Assembly (NCBI GenBank): GCA_038501195.1
Contig: JBBPUQ010000011.1
Coordinates: 496,001 to 560,000 of the forward strand
Origin: Nemania diffusa
Lineage: Eukaryota > Ascomycota > Sordariomycetes > Xylariales > Xylariaceae
DNA: 64,000 bases
Reading direction: 5' to 3'
Shown here: piece after piece, positions 1 to 12,753 of the stretch
Numbering within the stretch: the stretch's first letter is position 1
Layout of the letters: the number at the start of each line of letters is the position of its first letter
Program-made: the position numbers and the translations under genes
The notes under the pieces: model-generated
The model's input: only the letters and a program-made list of their open reading frames with translations
Database searches by the model: none
What the model was told of the DNA's origin: nothing

Positions 1-563
1 GCGACGCATGAAGGGACCAACAAGATCCACCGAGAGCCCGTTTGTCGAAGAAAATTGGGTGGCATCGCCCTGATGGTGTCAGCCTTCGCAGTGTTATACT
101 TGTTGCATTCATTGCTATTGACAATTGTACCTAGACCGTCGACATTCAAACAAGAAACCGAAAAACAATGAAGTCATGAAATATACAGAGAACCGTTGAA
201 TCTAGTTTAGCATACAACGCACGTTTCTTATACCTTTACGCCCTAGTATAGTATATAAATAATTACGACAAGTAAGCTTTTATTGCCTTGCTGCGAGGGC
301 TCTATCTACTAGTACCAGTGTAGGTACCTCATATTGAAATATACTGATCACAGCGGTCTAGATTACGATAGATACAGTAGGTACCTATCTAGTTGATATC
401 TGACATACGGAGAAGGGCGGTGATCAGCTGCGCCGTTTGTACTACCATCACGATTGTATTATTACTAGACTTGCTTAGGATTAGGCCCTCCTTTGGGGGT
501 AAACTATACCATTACTATCATGCCACGACGTTCGCAGGGGACACGAGAACGCGGCATATCGAG

Positions 564-586
564 AGGTAGGTAGGTAGGTAGGTAGG
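564..586. repeat. AGGT tetranucleotide microsatellite
   Basis: AGGT is repeated almost six times without interruption, and a short reverse-complement run (CCTACCT) follows a few bases later. Confidence 0.8.
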
Positions 587-1819
587 CATACCTACCTAGT
601 TTAGAATACCGCCGAGAAGGGATGAAGTGGCCTTCCTCCGGAGGGATACAAGGATGGTCAAAAGGACGACGATGATCCTTTCGCTTATCGTGCAGAGTTT
701 TGTATCGTGAAAATACGAACGCAAACCGAGTACTATTGCGGAAAGGTGGTAATAAAGTGCTACGGCCCCCAGATTCTCCATCAATGTCCTGTAGATATGC
801 CGACAGCGGATTGCTCTGCAGTAGGTAGATGTATACGTAAGTATAGTAAATGCTAGTGTAGCGCTAAAAGCTGACTCTTTCGGTATTACAGTGTACGCTA
901 GGAAATTTCCAGCTGATCAGCTCTTGACATGCTTAAAGTAGGTGCTAGATAAATGGCTAGCCTACACTAGCTACGTAGATAGCTCAACATTGCCCAGATT
1001 TTCAAAGGACACAGAATACTAATGTATGCGTAATTAGGCACTTGGTGATGTTGGCGCAGTTTTGCCTGCCGACTTACAATATATTGTTTGGATGCCTGCA
1101 CCGATCTTCTCTCTAAGAATAGATAGTATTGCCGGCACGGCTGTTGCCGGGAATTGATACACACGACTTAGAGCAAGAACTCTCTAAACGCATTGCATTT
1201 GCGAGTTAGGTGGATAGTGGTGCTGCCTACTTGTCTGTAGATGCAGCATTTCGGAGAGCCATACCTATTTTAGAGTCTTGAGTTCTACCCATATATCGCT
1301 GCAGGGAGCGGCGGACGACATCTCTAAACAAGAATGGCAGTTTGCCCGGCGGTCTGCTTTCGCGCTTCCACTCGGATTCCCTCGGCTATTATGTTAAGGA
1401 ACATATAACTATAGCAAAAGCAGGTACCGCGGAATTTCGTTAAAGCGTCTCATGCAGTACAACCTTTATGAAACGCCTCTTAGCTGTTACTAGAGCTAAA
1501 ATCTAATGCACGTATGCACTACTGTCTTCATGTGCTTTACGTGCATAGTAGAGAAGCTAGTTAGGGAAGTACTCGGTAGACTACAAGGCACTACGAGGGT
1601 CATGCAAGCATTGCCCCATATATACGTAAGTGCCATGCAGGACTATTGTATTCAGTATTTACTTGATGTCACGTTGCCTCGTGTCCTCTGTCGCGAGAGA
1701 GATTGTCGCTCTTTCTGAGATCTAGAAACTATGCAGTGTAAGGGGGAAACGACACATCAGCGGCGGCCCATAACATTTAATTTGGTGGTCACACCCCCTT
1801 ACATCGATAAGGAATTGAG

Positions 1820-1856
1820 TACATGTAGCTTGTTATTCGATAATAACCTACATGTA
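1820..1856. repeat. short imperfect inverted repeat (hairpin)
   Basis: Arms 1820-1836 and 1840-1856 are inverted copies matching at 15 of 17 positions around a 3-base loop. No transposon ends or target duplication were seen around it. Confidence 0.45.
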
Positions 1857-2489
1857 GAAAGGATGAAGACTAAAGTTAAGGTTTGAAGTGAGGTTAAATA
1901 TCATCTAGGCAGGTTACATAAGACATGCTGAGGCGATGACCTCGAATACAGACTCGGTACTTTTTATCAACATACTATAGCAGGCACTCAGCTGGTGTTC
2001 AGTGTGGGGATTACTCTGACACATGTCTTACGGTAGTATGCACTAGAGTAGGCCTACGGCAATTAATCATGCGAGGAGAGTCTTACTGCCTAACCCTGCA
2101 GTTCTTACATCACGTACGTAGTAGATGCTGTTTGGGATATGAGACGAGCTCGTAATGACATAACTCCGCTACGGTAACTGCAACGCACCCCCTCTTTAAA
2201 CAGCACAGTACAACGTAATGATGTATGGCGACAGGCTATCTGGTAAGGGACAGCAAAGGATTAAAAATGACCGCCGCATTTCTCCGGTGACTGGATAGTA
2301 AACCCCTCATATTGGAACTATTCGGACCCCTCGTAAGAAAACAAACGACACAACTACTGACCAACCAAACAACCATCCCTTTTCTAACTCCCTACTAAAA
2401 TCTTCTCTTGTGCATATTTAAATATATTCCTTCACGGGGTGTCGTAAAAAAAAAAAGAGCTCCTAGTATTTACCCCATCAAAGATCAAT

Positions 2490-4004
2490 ATGGCTTCTAC
2501 CATAGCTGCGGCCCTCGCCGCGGAGCTCCCGGAGCTTACGCTTATTACACCTTCGGACTCGAACTTTGAAGCCACACGTGCCTGTTTCGTGAAGCGAGAC
2601 GCACATGTTCCTTCTGCCATTGCACGTCCTCAAAATGCCCAGCAAGTCCAAGCTCTAGTGCAGTACTGCACGAAGAACGGCGTCGAGTTCGTCGTGAGAA
2701 GCGGTGGCCACGACTGCGATGGTCGAAGCCAGGTCGCCGGCGCCCTATCTATCGACATGCGTGATATCAAGCATGTTAGCATTAGCGCTGACGAGAAGAC
2801 TGCAACCGTGGGCGGCGGCATTCTCTTTCGAGATCTAGCTGCGGCGCTGGATGCTAGAGGGCTAGTTACGCCGGTGTGAGTGCCTACCTAACCTCGACCC
2901 CACACTTATTGCGCGATGTCATGTCGGCACTGGGGTTCTGAGCTAATTAATTATGTACCGAGAATAGGGGCACGGTTGCTAGCGTGGGCTACGTTGGTTG
3001 GGCTACGCTTGGTGGCTACGGCCCCTTCTCAACAAGTCACGGTCTCGGCGCCGATCAGATTATTAGCGCCAAGCTCGTAAACGCTAAGGGCGAGTTCGTG
3101 GAGGCAGACTCCGAACTCCTTCAAGGCATTCGGGGTGGTGGCGGAATCTTTGGCGTCATAGTCGAGTTGACGATTAAAGTTTATCCACTAAAGGAAGTAA
3201 GTTAATCCTCTCTACGTCGGAGAACAGCGTTGCTAAGGACAATCACCACCCGCGACACAGCTCTACACAACTCTTTTGATCTTCGATTCTAGTGATCTGA
3301 AGGCTGCGTGGACAAGTTATGCAGAGGGGTACGAGAAACTAGTCACGGAAGAGCCTCTACCTCGAGCGCTTCAGCTCCAGCCTTTCGGAATCGAGCTTCC
3401 CGGCTTAGGAAAGGTGCTAGCCGTTGGGGTTACATGGGCAGATGCCGACCAAGAAGAGGGTAAGAAGTGGTTTGGCAAGATCGCCGCCCTTGGTACATGC
3501 ATTCTGAACAACCCTGAGCCCAAGTCTGTATCCGCATTTACCGCGTTCAACGAGACACTAGTGGTCTATGGCTCCTACGGAAAAGCCTACTCTATAAACC
3601 TACGCAAGTATTCAAAGAAGACTGCCGAAGTACTTGCGAAGTACACTGAGCTGATCCCGGGTGGCGGCATCGCCATATCAGTCCACAGTCTCCGCGCGCC
3701 GGCGGCAAGTAAGGAGTCCGTGTTCGGCTCCCGAGTCGACCACCTCATGCTTGAGCTCGTCGCCATGACAGGCGTCCAAGAGCTCGAGGCCAAGGGCGCC
3801 GAGTGGTCTCGTAATCTCATACAGGACCTCAAGGACGCCGACCCGGAGAACGTGCTTGACTCGTCGTACGTGTCGCTCGTAGGCGAGGACGAGGCAGACT
3901 ACAAGTCGATCTACGGGTCACACTACGACAGACTAGTAGCGCTGAAGAAAACGTACGATCCAAACAACGTCTTCAAATACGCCGTGCCTCGGCTCTCAAT
4001 CTGA
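2490..4004 (+). CDS. FAD-linked oxidoreductase, BBE/PCMH type
   Basis: Predicted oxidase that uses a FAD bound in a PCMH-type domain and ends in a berberine-bridge (BBE) tail. Model: exons 2490-2875, 2968-3196 and 3261-4004, introns of 92 and 64 bp with GTGAGT and GTAAGT donors, 452 aa. The join restores the family order: RSGGHD near residue 70 (His74 is the expected covalent FAD attachment), a GTVASVGYVGW segment after intron 1, GIRGGGGIFGV, and the C-terminal YDPNNVF motif. The second flavin-linking Cys of bicovalent members is a Val/Ala in GTVAS, so attachment by His only is likely. There is no signal peptide at the N-terminus, whereas many secreted relatives have one. The substrate cannot be told; relatives act on sugars, alkaloids and secondary metabolites. 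It stands alone without recognisable cluster partners. Confidence 0.88.
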
Positions 4005-5640
4005 GTCTAGTCGGAGCAGTGTGTACGACTAGGTACTATAAAGGCAACTGGCAAGCAGCTATCATGGCATTAACACGGCACGTGTGTGACTTGGCAGGCG
4101 GCATGGCATCAGCACTAAAAACCAAGATATCGCTGTAAGCAGTATAGGATCAGACTATATGGGGTTTGGAAATGATGGTGATCCTTCGCGGCACTGAGGT
4201 GATAGGTGTTGAAAAACGACGGCGCAACCACGTGCCCGATCAACTACACTAGTGTACTCGCGAAGGATGGAATGTCACAGTACTCAACGCTACGTAGGGT
4301 ATTTAGTGTATACACTCAAGAATTAAAAAAATTACGCTTCGGCATTGCCGATATAATAGTGCATGTAGCTACCGACCGATTGATACACTGAAGCTTCTAT
4401 GTAACCTTGTAATAGAGTTTGAGAGGAGGCTTGCTCCATCCAGTTACTTAACAACCGTAGTGAACCTTTGAGAGACTTCTTATCATGTATTTCTGACCAA
4501 GGTTAAGCTTGAAGGGGTATAGTTCTCAACTTCATTCTTTTCCCCCAAAACAATTATGTATAAAATTTCTAGTTGACATATCAATCTTACTAAGATGGGA
4601 CATTAGGCCTGAGGTTCCGAATAACTGTTAGGCTCGCATTAGTGAAACTCTAATCAAACAACTAGATTAATCGGAAGAATAATTTATGAAACCCATTACT
4701 TCTAGATTTAAATCTACTCCCTAATATTTTAAAAGCTATCAGAGTTAGGGTACATACACCCTAGATGAGAGGTATCTATATACGCCTTGGAATACGTGAG
4801 ATGCTACAAGGCTGGCGATTTCCCATGAGTTACTTAGAGAGTTTGAGATCTAGTTATAATTATTTAGCATTTCATAAACAGAAAATTAAAATCAATTCCG
4901 ATTGGTAGGCCGTAGCAGCGCATAAATAGGTAATTGTGTTATAGTGGTTGCGATCAGTAAGTAGACACTGCATTCTTCCCGAGTTGGCATGGCTATTGGG
5001 GCGAATGATTCATCAACGACAAAAAGATGAGTGTCATTGAAATTATGAACATACTCCATGCTAGAACTCATATATTTCTTTTCCATGCTGGATACCGACG
5101 GATAGCATAGATAGTAAGTAATGTGGTGGAGTGGTAGCAGGTCCTCCCACCTCTCTCTCATATCTAGTAAGCTAAATAGTAATCTTATAAACTAATGATT
5201 TTATCAATATCATCCATTTTACCGCCAATCGACTAGAGATTGGAAGCTGACATGTCAAAAGATGGGAAGCAAAATCTTCTGTACGAGATCCTAGGCTGGT
5301 GCCTTTAGGGGATGGAAATGGGATGCGAGAATAAATAATAGTTAGATAACAGTTGAGTAGTTCGAAGAATCATAGAAACGATATACGTCCTCATCTAATG
5401 AGGAGCTTAATGTAATTCAAATACAAATTTCCAGAACACGCAAGTGTAAGCGGTATCAAGCCCTTTAGTGCCATATTTTCTAGTTCGCTTCCATTACCCA
5501 TAACCACTTTAGAATAAAGTCCATAATATAAAGAGTCAAATGATCGTGATTATTATTTAGAGATTGTCCTGGGTCGAGTACGCAGATACTGTTCACTAAG
5601 TCCTGTATCAGAGTTTAGGCTTGTGGGCCATTACTTAGAA
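4005..5640. other. intergenic, no gene recognised
   Basis: No supported gene. Composition falls gradually toward AT near the transposon at 5649. The last part is the original 3' flank of the SDR gene now located at 9777-10872, separated from it by the transposon insertion. Confidence 0.6.
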
Positions 5641-5648
5641 GTAGTTTG
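5641..5648. repeat. left 8-bp target site duplication of the hAT element
   Basis: GTAGTTTG here matches GTAGTCTG at 9796-9803 with one C/T transition. An 8-bp duplication is the hAT family signature. Confidence 0.8.
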
Positions 5649-6192
5649 TAGCGCTGAACACAGGTAAAACAATACTTTGACTGCTTAATAAATAACTTGA
5701 CTAACTAAAGCAAAACAAACATATTTAAATTGATTGTTATATAAAACAAAGATTTTTTGTTTTATTTGTGTTTATTAGTTATTTTTAAATAATTTTTTTT
5801 TTTTTTTGATTTTTTTTTGATTTTTTTTAATAAAAAAAAGCTATTTAAAAAATATAATACTTTTTTATTTAAATAGTAATTTATTTTAAAACTTATATTA
5901 ATTAATTAATAAAAACTTTTTTTTATTTAATAAGTTTATTTATTTATTTAATTAATACTAATTTAATTATAGTTTTTTAAATTAATTATTTTTTTTTTAT
6001 TATAAATTATTTTTAACTTTTAATTTTTAACTATTTATAACTTTATATATTTTATATATAATATTAAATTATTATTAAATTTATATTTAATATAATTAAA
6101 ACTATTTAATAATATTATTTTTATAATAACGCTGTTTTTTTTTTTAATATTGTAGCTAAAAATATATTAAATCTTTTTAATACTTTTTTTAA

Positions 6193-6229
<37 letters not shown>

Positions 6230-9200
6230 TATATATATTATAATTTAAATTATAAAAACGTTATTTTTAAATTTAGTTTTTTTTTAGTTTAATAACTATT
6301 TATTTTTATATAAGTTTTTTTATAAAATTAACTTTAATTAATAAAAAACTTTTTTTGTTTTAAATTTTTTTATTATTTTTATAATTATATTTTTGTTTTT
6401 TTTATTAATAATATTATTTATTTTATAATTTATATTAAATAATTAATATATTTAAAATTAATATATTTTTAATTATTTATTTATATTTATTTTATAAATT
6501 TTTATTAAATTATTAATTTAATTAATTTGTTTTAATTAATATTATTTATTACTTTTTTTTAACTTTTTTACTATTTTTATTATTTTTATTTTTATATTTT
6601 TATTTTTATTACTACAAATATTATAATTATTATTAAAAAAACAAAATATTTTAAATTAATATATTTTATATTTTATAAAAATATATTTTTTAAAATATTT
6701 TTATTTTTAGTTTTAATTTTTTAATAAATTTATTTTTATTATATTTTTTTTATTACATTTAATTAAATAATATATTAACAATAATGTTATTATATAACTT
6801 TTAATAGTATTTTTTTAAAATATAATATATTATTACTTTTAAATAAATATTGCTTTTTTATATATATATATTAAAGTTTAAAATTTAATTAATAATAAAA
6901 TAGTTTATAAGTTAAAATATAATATAACAACTTTTTTAAAGCTTAAAACTTTTAAATATTTATAAAATAATTTATTTATAAAAAAGTTACTATTTTAACT
7001 TTTAATATATTAAACAATTTAATTTAATAATAACTTTTTTAAATTTATATTTTTAATATAAAATATATATTTTATATTTAGTTTATTTTTTATATAAATT
7101 TAAATATTTTTAATTATAATATATATTTTTTACTAATTATTTTTAATAATTTTAAAACTTTAAATAAAAAAAAAAAAAAATAATATTGTTACTATTACAA
7201 AAATAAACAATATATTAAATTATTAATTATAAAAGCTATAAATTTAATTAAATATTATTTTTATATAAAGTATAATATTAATATTTATTTTTTATTTTTA
7301 TTATTATTTGTTACTATTATTATTTTTTAACAATTTTAATTTATAATTATTTTATATATTATAAAATTAACTATTAAATAATAACAACTATTAATTTATT
7401 TATATATTTTATTTAATATATTGTTTAATTTATTTTATTATTTAAAATTTTGATTTATAATTTAGTTTTTAAACTTTTAGTTAGTTTTAATTTTATTAAT
7501 AAACTATTTTATTATTATTTAATAAATTAAAAATATTTTTAAACTAGTTTTTATAATTATTATTACTAAAATAATTACTATTAAGTTTAAAATTTATATT
7601 TTTTTTAATTTATAAAAATTACTTTTTAAAAAAAATATTATTAATATTAGTAACAGCGTACAGGGTAGCTGTTCGTACATATAGTGGTATAGAATGACTA
7701 AGCGACACCTTAGTTATTCTGGTCTCCTTTTGGTACACTGTACAGGTTGCCGGGATGGCTCAACTGGTTAGGTGTTGGTTCGTGGACGCACCCGGCTAGC
7801 CCCACTATTACCACTGTGGTTAATATAATGCTACGCCGTCATAATATTATTAGTTATTATATTAATTAAAACTAAAAGTTATATATAAAACTTTTAAACT
7901 TTTAATATATTACTAGTTTATATTTTATTAAAAATATTAAATTATATATTTACAAAATTATTAAATAATTTAATTTATAACTTAAATTAAAGTTTTTTAT
8001 TTTAAATAATATTAATATAAATAATAAAGTTTTAATAGTTTTTTTATAATATTTTTTGTTTAAATTTAATAATTTTAAATATTTATTTAATAATAAAGTT
8101 AAAACTTTTATTTAATAATATAAAATTTGTTATTAAAACTATGTTATTAATATTATTATATAATTTATTATTTTTAATAAAGTTAATAATAAATCTTTTA
8201 AATTTTTTATTTTAATGTTAATTAAAAAAAATTATTTTATTAATATATAAATTAAAACTACTTTTTAATACTATAATATTTTTTATAAAAAAGTTAAAAA
8301 TAATAGTATTAATAAAACAGTTTATAAAAAAAATATTAGTAAATTTATTAATAATAAAAATAATGTTATTTTTAAAAACTTTAATATATTTAAACTAGCT
8401 ATTATTTTTATTAATAATATAAATATTTTTTATTAAAGCTTTATAATAAAAGTTAAAAATAATATTTATTAAAATTTTTTTTTAACTAAAATTTATAACT
8501 TTATTACTTTTAAAAACTTTTTTTTTAAATTATATATAATATTATATAATAATTTTAATTTTAATAAATATATTTTTATTAATTATATATTTAAAACAAA
8601 AAATTAAAAAATTTATTATAAAATTAATGCTATTTTAAACTTTTTTATTTAAATAATATTTTAATATAAAAATAATAAAGTTAATTTATTTAATATTATA
8701 GTTTTTTTTAAAAAGTTTAAAAATTATATATATATTTATTTAATTTGTTTTTATTTTATTAAAAAAAAAAAAAAAAAAAACAAGCTTAAAGTTTTATTTT
8801 TACAATTTTAACTGTTACTATTTATATAACTTTTTATATTTAATTACTATTTATTTTATTAACAATTTATTTTTATTTAATAAAGCTTTAAAATTATAAG
8901 TGCTTTTTATATTTATAAAAAATAATACTATTTTATTAATTATTAAATCGATATATATATTTTAAATATTATTAATATAAATAAAATTTATACTAGTTTT
9001 TAATAAATATATAAAAAGCTATAAAAATATAAACAGTTATTTAAAAAAATGCTTATTTATTAAATAGCTATTATTTTTTATTTAAATATATAGTTAAAAA
9101 ACTTTTAAAAAAAAAACTTTATAAAAATTAAAAAAATTTATTAATAAGTTAAAATATACTAAAAAAACTAATATATTAATAATATTATATTTAAAATTAC

Positions 9201-9795
9201 TGTTATTATTTTATTTATTTTTAAATTTATTTCTAAAAAGTTTATAAATAAAATTTATAATAAATTCAATTTAAATAATAATATAAAAGTTTACAAAAAT
9301 AAATTAAATTACTATTTAATTTTTAATAAAACTAATTATTTAAAACTAAATTATAACTTTTTATAATAATAACAAATTTAACAACAATAATTTTTTATAT
9401 TAAATTAATTTGCTACTAATATATTATTTATATTAATAATATTAACTAAATATAAAAAAATATTTAATTAATATAAACTTATAATAACTTTATAACAGCT
9501 ATTTATTAAAATAAACATTTTCAAAACTATTTAATATTTATAGTATTAGCTATATAACAATTTAAACAATTTGTAAGCAACAATTAAAACAAACGAAAAT
9601 TTTAGCAAAAGTTCTAGTTTTAATTAATTAATATATATAATATATATAATTTTATTTAATTTATTTAGTTAAATAACTATTTAATTAAAACAACAGATTT
9701 AATTAAACAAGTCAAATAAGCGCTTTTTATGATTAATTAAAGCAAAACAAGTTAAAAAGCTATTATTTAACTTGTTTTATTTGTGTTTAGCGCTG
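5649..9795. mobile_element. RIP-degraded hAT-type DNA transposon
   Basis: The element is 4147 bp long. Its ends are 24-bp inverted repeats (5649-5672 and 9772-9795) of form YAGCGCTRAACACARRTAAA followed by ACAA, differing only by transitions. It is flanked by an 8-bp duplication GTAGTYTG. CAG-like termini plus 8-bp duplications are diagnostic of hAT. Inside, G and C are nearly absent, poly-T/poly-A and TA runs dominate, and no transposase frame survives, so the element is dead. The length is right for an autonomous hAT. The transposase itself cannot be confirmed by eye; the call rests on the ends and duplication. It carries an un-mutated insert at 7651-7841 and interrupts the 3' end of the SDR gene. 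Confidence 0.85.
7651..7841. mobile_element. small non-RIPped insert, probable MITE/SINE-like element
   Basis: A roughly 190-bp island of normal composition inside the AT-only transposon. Its ends form a 10-bp imperfect inverted repeat (TAACAGCGTA against TGACGGCGTA, two transitions), with TAATATTAG before and TAATATTAT after as a possible 9-bp duplication. Inside are a 12-bp hairpin (about 7692-7721, 11 of 12 paired), and a segment 7751-7798 that opens with GCCGGG and closes with CCCGGC. That segment contains a tRNA A-box-like GGCTCAACTGG and a GGTTCGTGG resembling a B box but too close for a normal tRNA. It probably inserted after RIP or was too short to trigger it. A full tRNA is not supported. 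Confidence 0.5.
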
Positions 9796-10872
9796 GTAGT
9801 CTGCAAGGCGGTGTTCCCATTGTTAATTTTAGCCCATTCCAGTGTTTTTTCCCAAATAATCTCTTGCTTCTTCGCATCATTACTCTCCGGGGAACTTTCG
9901 TCCTTCTTGAGCAGAGTAAAGAAGCCTTTCTGCCCAGTGTATATAGGATCGAGCGCGAGCTCAGCCACGTCGACTCCTGCAGGAGCGGCAGTACGGAGAG
10001 TGGGATCGAAGAAACTGATGAGAGGCTGTAAGGGCCTGAACATGAATATTTGCTTTAGGTGAAGGCTTATAGGTGTGTTTCGTTTTAAAGCCCGTGAGTC
10101 AACCATATTGCCTGGGTTTAGAGCTATTGCAGTTATATGATTGAGGTTCGAGTCCTTAAAGTCAAATTGTTAGAATACTATCGCTTTTGTATCGTACACA
10201 AGCCCGAACAGACAATAAGAAAGAGAGGGTTCAAACCTTTTGGAGACGAGCGTTGAGGGCATGGACCCACGTTGTAAGTACTAGCTTCGAGGTGGCATAT
10301 CTCTGATAGCCACGGCCGTTCTTGTCTTCGTCGGCTGGTGGCGATAGCAATAGACTCAAGTCGTCGGGGATAGACGGTGGATACACTTCCATGCCATTCT
10401 TCCCGGGCCAATGTGAGTCACTGGAGATGTGAATAATACGACCGGCGGTCTTTCCAAAGCTTCCTAGCAGTCGAAGAAGCAGTGCTGCGTGAGCAATATG
10501 GTTGACTTGGAGAGTCTTGTCGAACCCATCCAGCGTAATTTCTGAATCAGCGACCAAGTTCCAATAGTATGCATTACATACGATGGATGCTATAGGGGGA
10601 TATTTCTGACTCTTGACACCGGTGGCGATGGTATCGGCAAAAGTATGGACGGAGGAAAGGTTGGCTAGGTCGACCTCATGAATTGAAGCCGAGACATTTG
10701 GATATTGCAGAAGAATATTGCGCAGTTTGTTCGTGTTCTCGTCATTGCTCGAGGCATCCCTGACGGTCAAGACCGCAGTATAGGTGCCATACTTCTTGAG
10801 GATGTGCTCTACAGCGTGGAAGCCGAGAGAGCTGTTGGCGCCGGTAAAGATGATAGTGCCAGTGGCAGCCAT
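9777..10872 (-). CDS. short-chain dehydrogenase/reductase with transposon-derived stop
   Basis: NAD(P)-dependent short-chain dehydrogenase of unknown substrate, 337 aa. Exons (minus) 10872-10237 and 10154-9777; the 82-bp intron joins LQK to DSNLNH in phase 0. The N-terminus has the nucleotide-binding TGANSSLG (residues 10-17, a variant of TGxxxGxG lacking the middle Gly). ISSDS gives the catalytic Ser, and YATSK gives Tyr192 and Lys196. ALNPGNM follows in exon 2. Length and order fit the WWOX/retinol-dehydrogenase-like fungal SDRs. The hAT element inserted in the last codons: the frame now reads from the gene through the target duplication into the inverted end and stops there, giving C-terminal TTSAKHK. 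The original 3' end beyond 5648 would have read TTSK and stop. The enzyme core is intact, so it may still work. Confidence 0.85.
9796..9803. repeat. right 8-bp target site duplication of the hAT element
   Basis: GTAGTCTG, partner of 5641-5648. It lies within the SDR coding region and keeps the C that the left copy has lost. Confidence 0.8.
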
Positions 10873-11407
10873 ATTGAAACCTAGGCGTCACGCTTCCTGC
10901 AAACGAAAGGTAGCAGAGACCTGACGGGCAGATCTACTGATAAAGGAGAAAACGTGGGACGGTGGGCGCTGCCAGTCGTTACCTACAGTGAAGAATTAAA
11001 TAGATGTAGAATCAAATATGCCTCTACAGAAGAGATTCTCCGTTAGTCAATTAACCATATGCATGTTTCAACAAAGGCAAGTTCCTTTGTTTCAGTTGCT
11101 TTTTTTTATGTCTTAAGACCCCCACCCCCCATGACCGCTATATTTATAGAAAACATAGTTACACATAGTACCTCTTCCTGTATCTGGAGATTGAGGTAGA
11201 CTGGAAGGCCTGTAGCCCTTCTGGAAGGGCAATAATCCTCTGAAATCTCACAAGCTTTCCAGAGTTAGAGATATTTTTTATAAGTAGTACTGGAATTACC
11301 TTAAAACACCCTTTCACATCGGTTCACTGTATAATAGCTCAAATTTTAAATGTCCGAAATACTATAAGTACTGTAGCTTAAATCATATCTTGTACTGGGG
11401 ACTACTT
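10873..11407. other. intergenic, SDR promoter side
   Basis: Upstream region of the minus-strand SDR gene up to the solo LTR. No gene was seen. Confidence 0.6.
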
Positions 11408-11683
11408 GTCAGATACCATTCTTGCTCTCCATGATTCCCTCCCTCCGTTCAGTCTGGAGAAATCAGTCCTATTTGTACCCAAAGGTCGCTAGGCTACAGT
11501 CCTTACAATCTAGTACTGCCGGGATCGTTGGTTCTCTTGCATAGTGGCAGGCCCCAGTGACCTGCCTCCTCCAATAACCTTTATACATGTGGGTTAGGTT
11601 TCAGACTGTTGGGTGAGTATGCATATAGCCAGTCCTAACAGCTTCCTGAATGTCTTGGCAGTCTTAGTCTTGGCCATGTGACA
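11408..11683. mobile_element. solo LTR, 276 bp
   Basis: Begins TGTCAGATA and ends CATGTGACA, so the termini are TG...CA with a short inverted TGTCA/TGACA. Flanks CTACT and ATACT share TACT as a degraded target duplication. It is homologous to 14795-15048 on the same strand and to 48591 onward on the opposite strand, with shared blocks such as GTTGGTTCTC, GGGTTAGGT and CTGTTGGG. No internal retrotransposon sequence lies next to it, so it is read as a solo LTR. A minus-strand open frame across it is accidental. Confidence 0.7.
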
Positions 11684-12753
11684 ATACTGACACCACGATA
11701 TGGCAAAAAGGAGGATGTCGAGTTTGGAATTTCGTCGCCAAACTGCCGAAGGTGCTTGCCTTTTATAACTGGGTGAGCAGTCAGTATGACCTGTTGCTCG
11801 TCGGAAGACAAGGGAATTAGGTGACAGCGCGTTAACTGGCGGGACAATGCAAGGGGGCCCATCATTTGTGTTACCGCATTTCTGACAGATCGATCTTATT
11901 CTTCGAAAATCGTCCATTCCTCATCGTGGTTAATTTGTCAATCGAGTTATTCTACAAATTTTTAATATAACAACTTCACTACGGTTTGTTACGTCCGGCC
12001 ACTGTTTCGCCCCGAGGCTAGCATGTTTATCGACTTCCCTGTGACCGGCAACTCAGCTTCACGCCGGTACGCGTAGTATTTCCTTGCCTAGACATCAGAC
12101 TCCTGTGATAGTGTAATTGCAACCATAAATGTTGCATTTAGTCCCACCTTACAAGTTTTATCTAATAGAGTCACAGATGTCAGTTTCTTCTACATTTCGT
12201 GAGGTATCATTCTCAAATCAATTAGAACGACAATATACCTGCTTATAGTTCATACATCAGAGTGCATGTAGCACTCATCAGAATCTTAGCGCTAAAAATA
12301 ATTGTTGGTTTATAACTCACTAATGAGAAATGGCTCTTACATGTAATGACATAAGCGGATGTAGAAACAAAGATATACTTAAAGAGCCCTTGCGTCAGTC
12401 AGAATGACACACGCCTGCTACTGCACATTGCTATGCAAAGAGGGGTCGCGTAGGGATTGCAGCCCTTCATGAAGCCTAGGCAGCTTGATGCACGATTCAT
12501 TAAATTCCCCTATTAAACTGCTATCGAATCAAACTCAAGCGCACTACCATTGAACCTCTTGCCGCAGACGTTCAAGAAAGCGTCCGTCACCCCGAAAAAT
12601 ATCCATTTATAATACTGGGTACAAGGTACATTAATTGCCGAGCCAACATTGGCGCAATCCCATTTCTACAGTTCATCATTCGCAGAAGTGTTCACCTACA
12701 TTATCTTGGTAATAACCCTTCACGCCAAATTCTTAGGCCATATTACGGGGACG
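11684..12753. other. intergenic, no gene recognised
   Basis: Nothing with coding character. It contains the 5' region of the sulfotransferase-like gene. The open frame there extends upstream of 12754 only through a non-ATG start. Confidence 0.55.

Larger units (their letters stand above)
1..2489. other. non-coding flank, no gene recognised
   Basis: I see no reading frame with family resemblance or a plausible splice structure on either strand. The open frames here are short (about 60-70 codons) and start in low-information sequence. The stretch is of ordinary base composition with many TACCTA/TAGGTA motifs. It holds a small tetranucleotide repeat and one hairpin, listed separately, and the upstream region of the oxidase gene that starts at 2490. 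Confidence 0.6.

Noticed and set aside
596..1718. Several open frames of 60-70 codons in the left flank
   Set aside because: No family motif, no start context or splice structure, and base use does not differ from surrounding non-coding DNA.
7751..7798. Possible tRNA gene (A-box word, CCGGG/CCCGG stem)
   Set aside because: Too short, the A and B words are too close, and no anticodon arm can be drawn; kept only as part of the small element.
9772..10062. Plus-strand frames over the end of the SDR gene
   Set aside because: They are mirror frames of the minus-strand SDR exon 2, which carries the family sequence.
11594..11917. 107-codon minus-strand frame with Cys residues
   Set aside because: It overlaps the solo LTR for most of its length and shows no domain.
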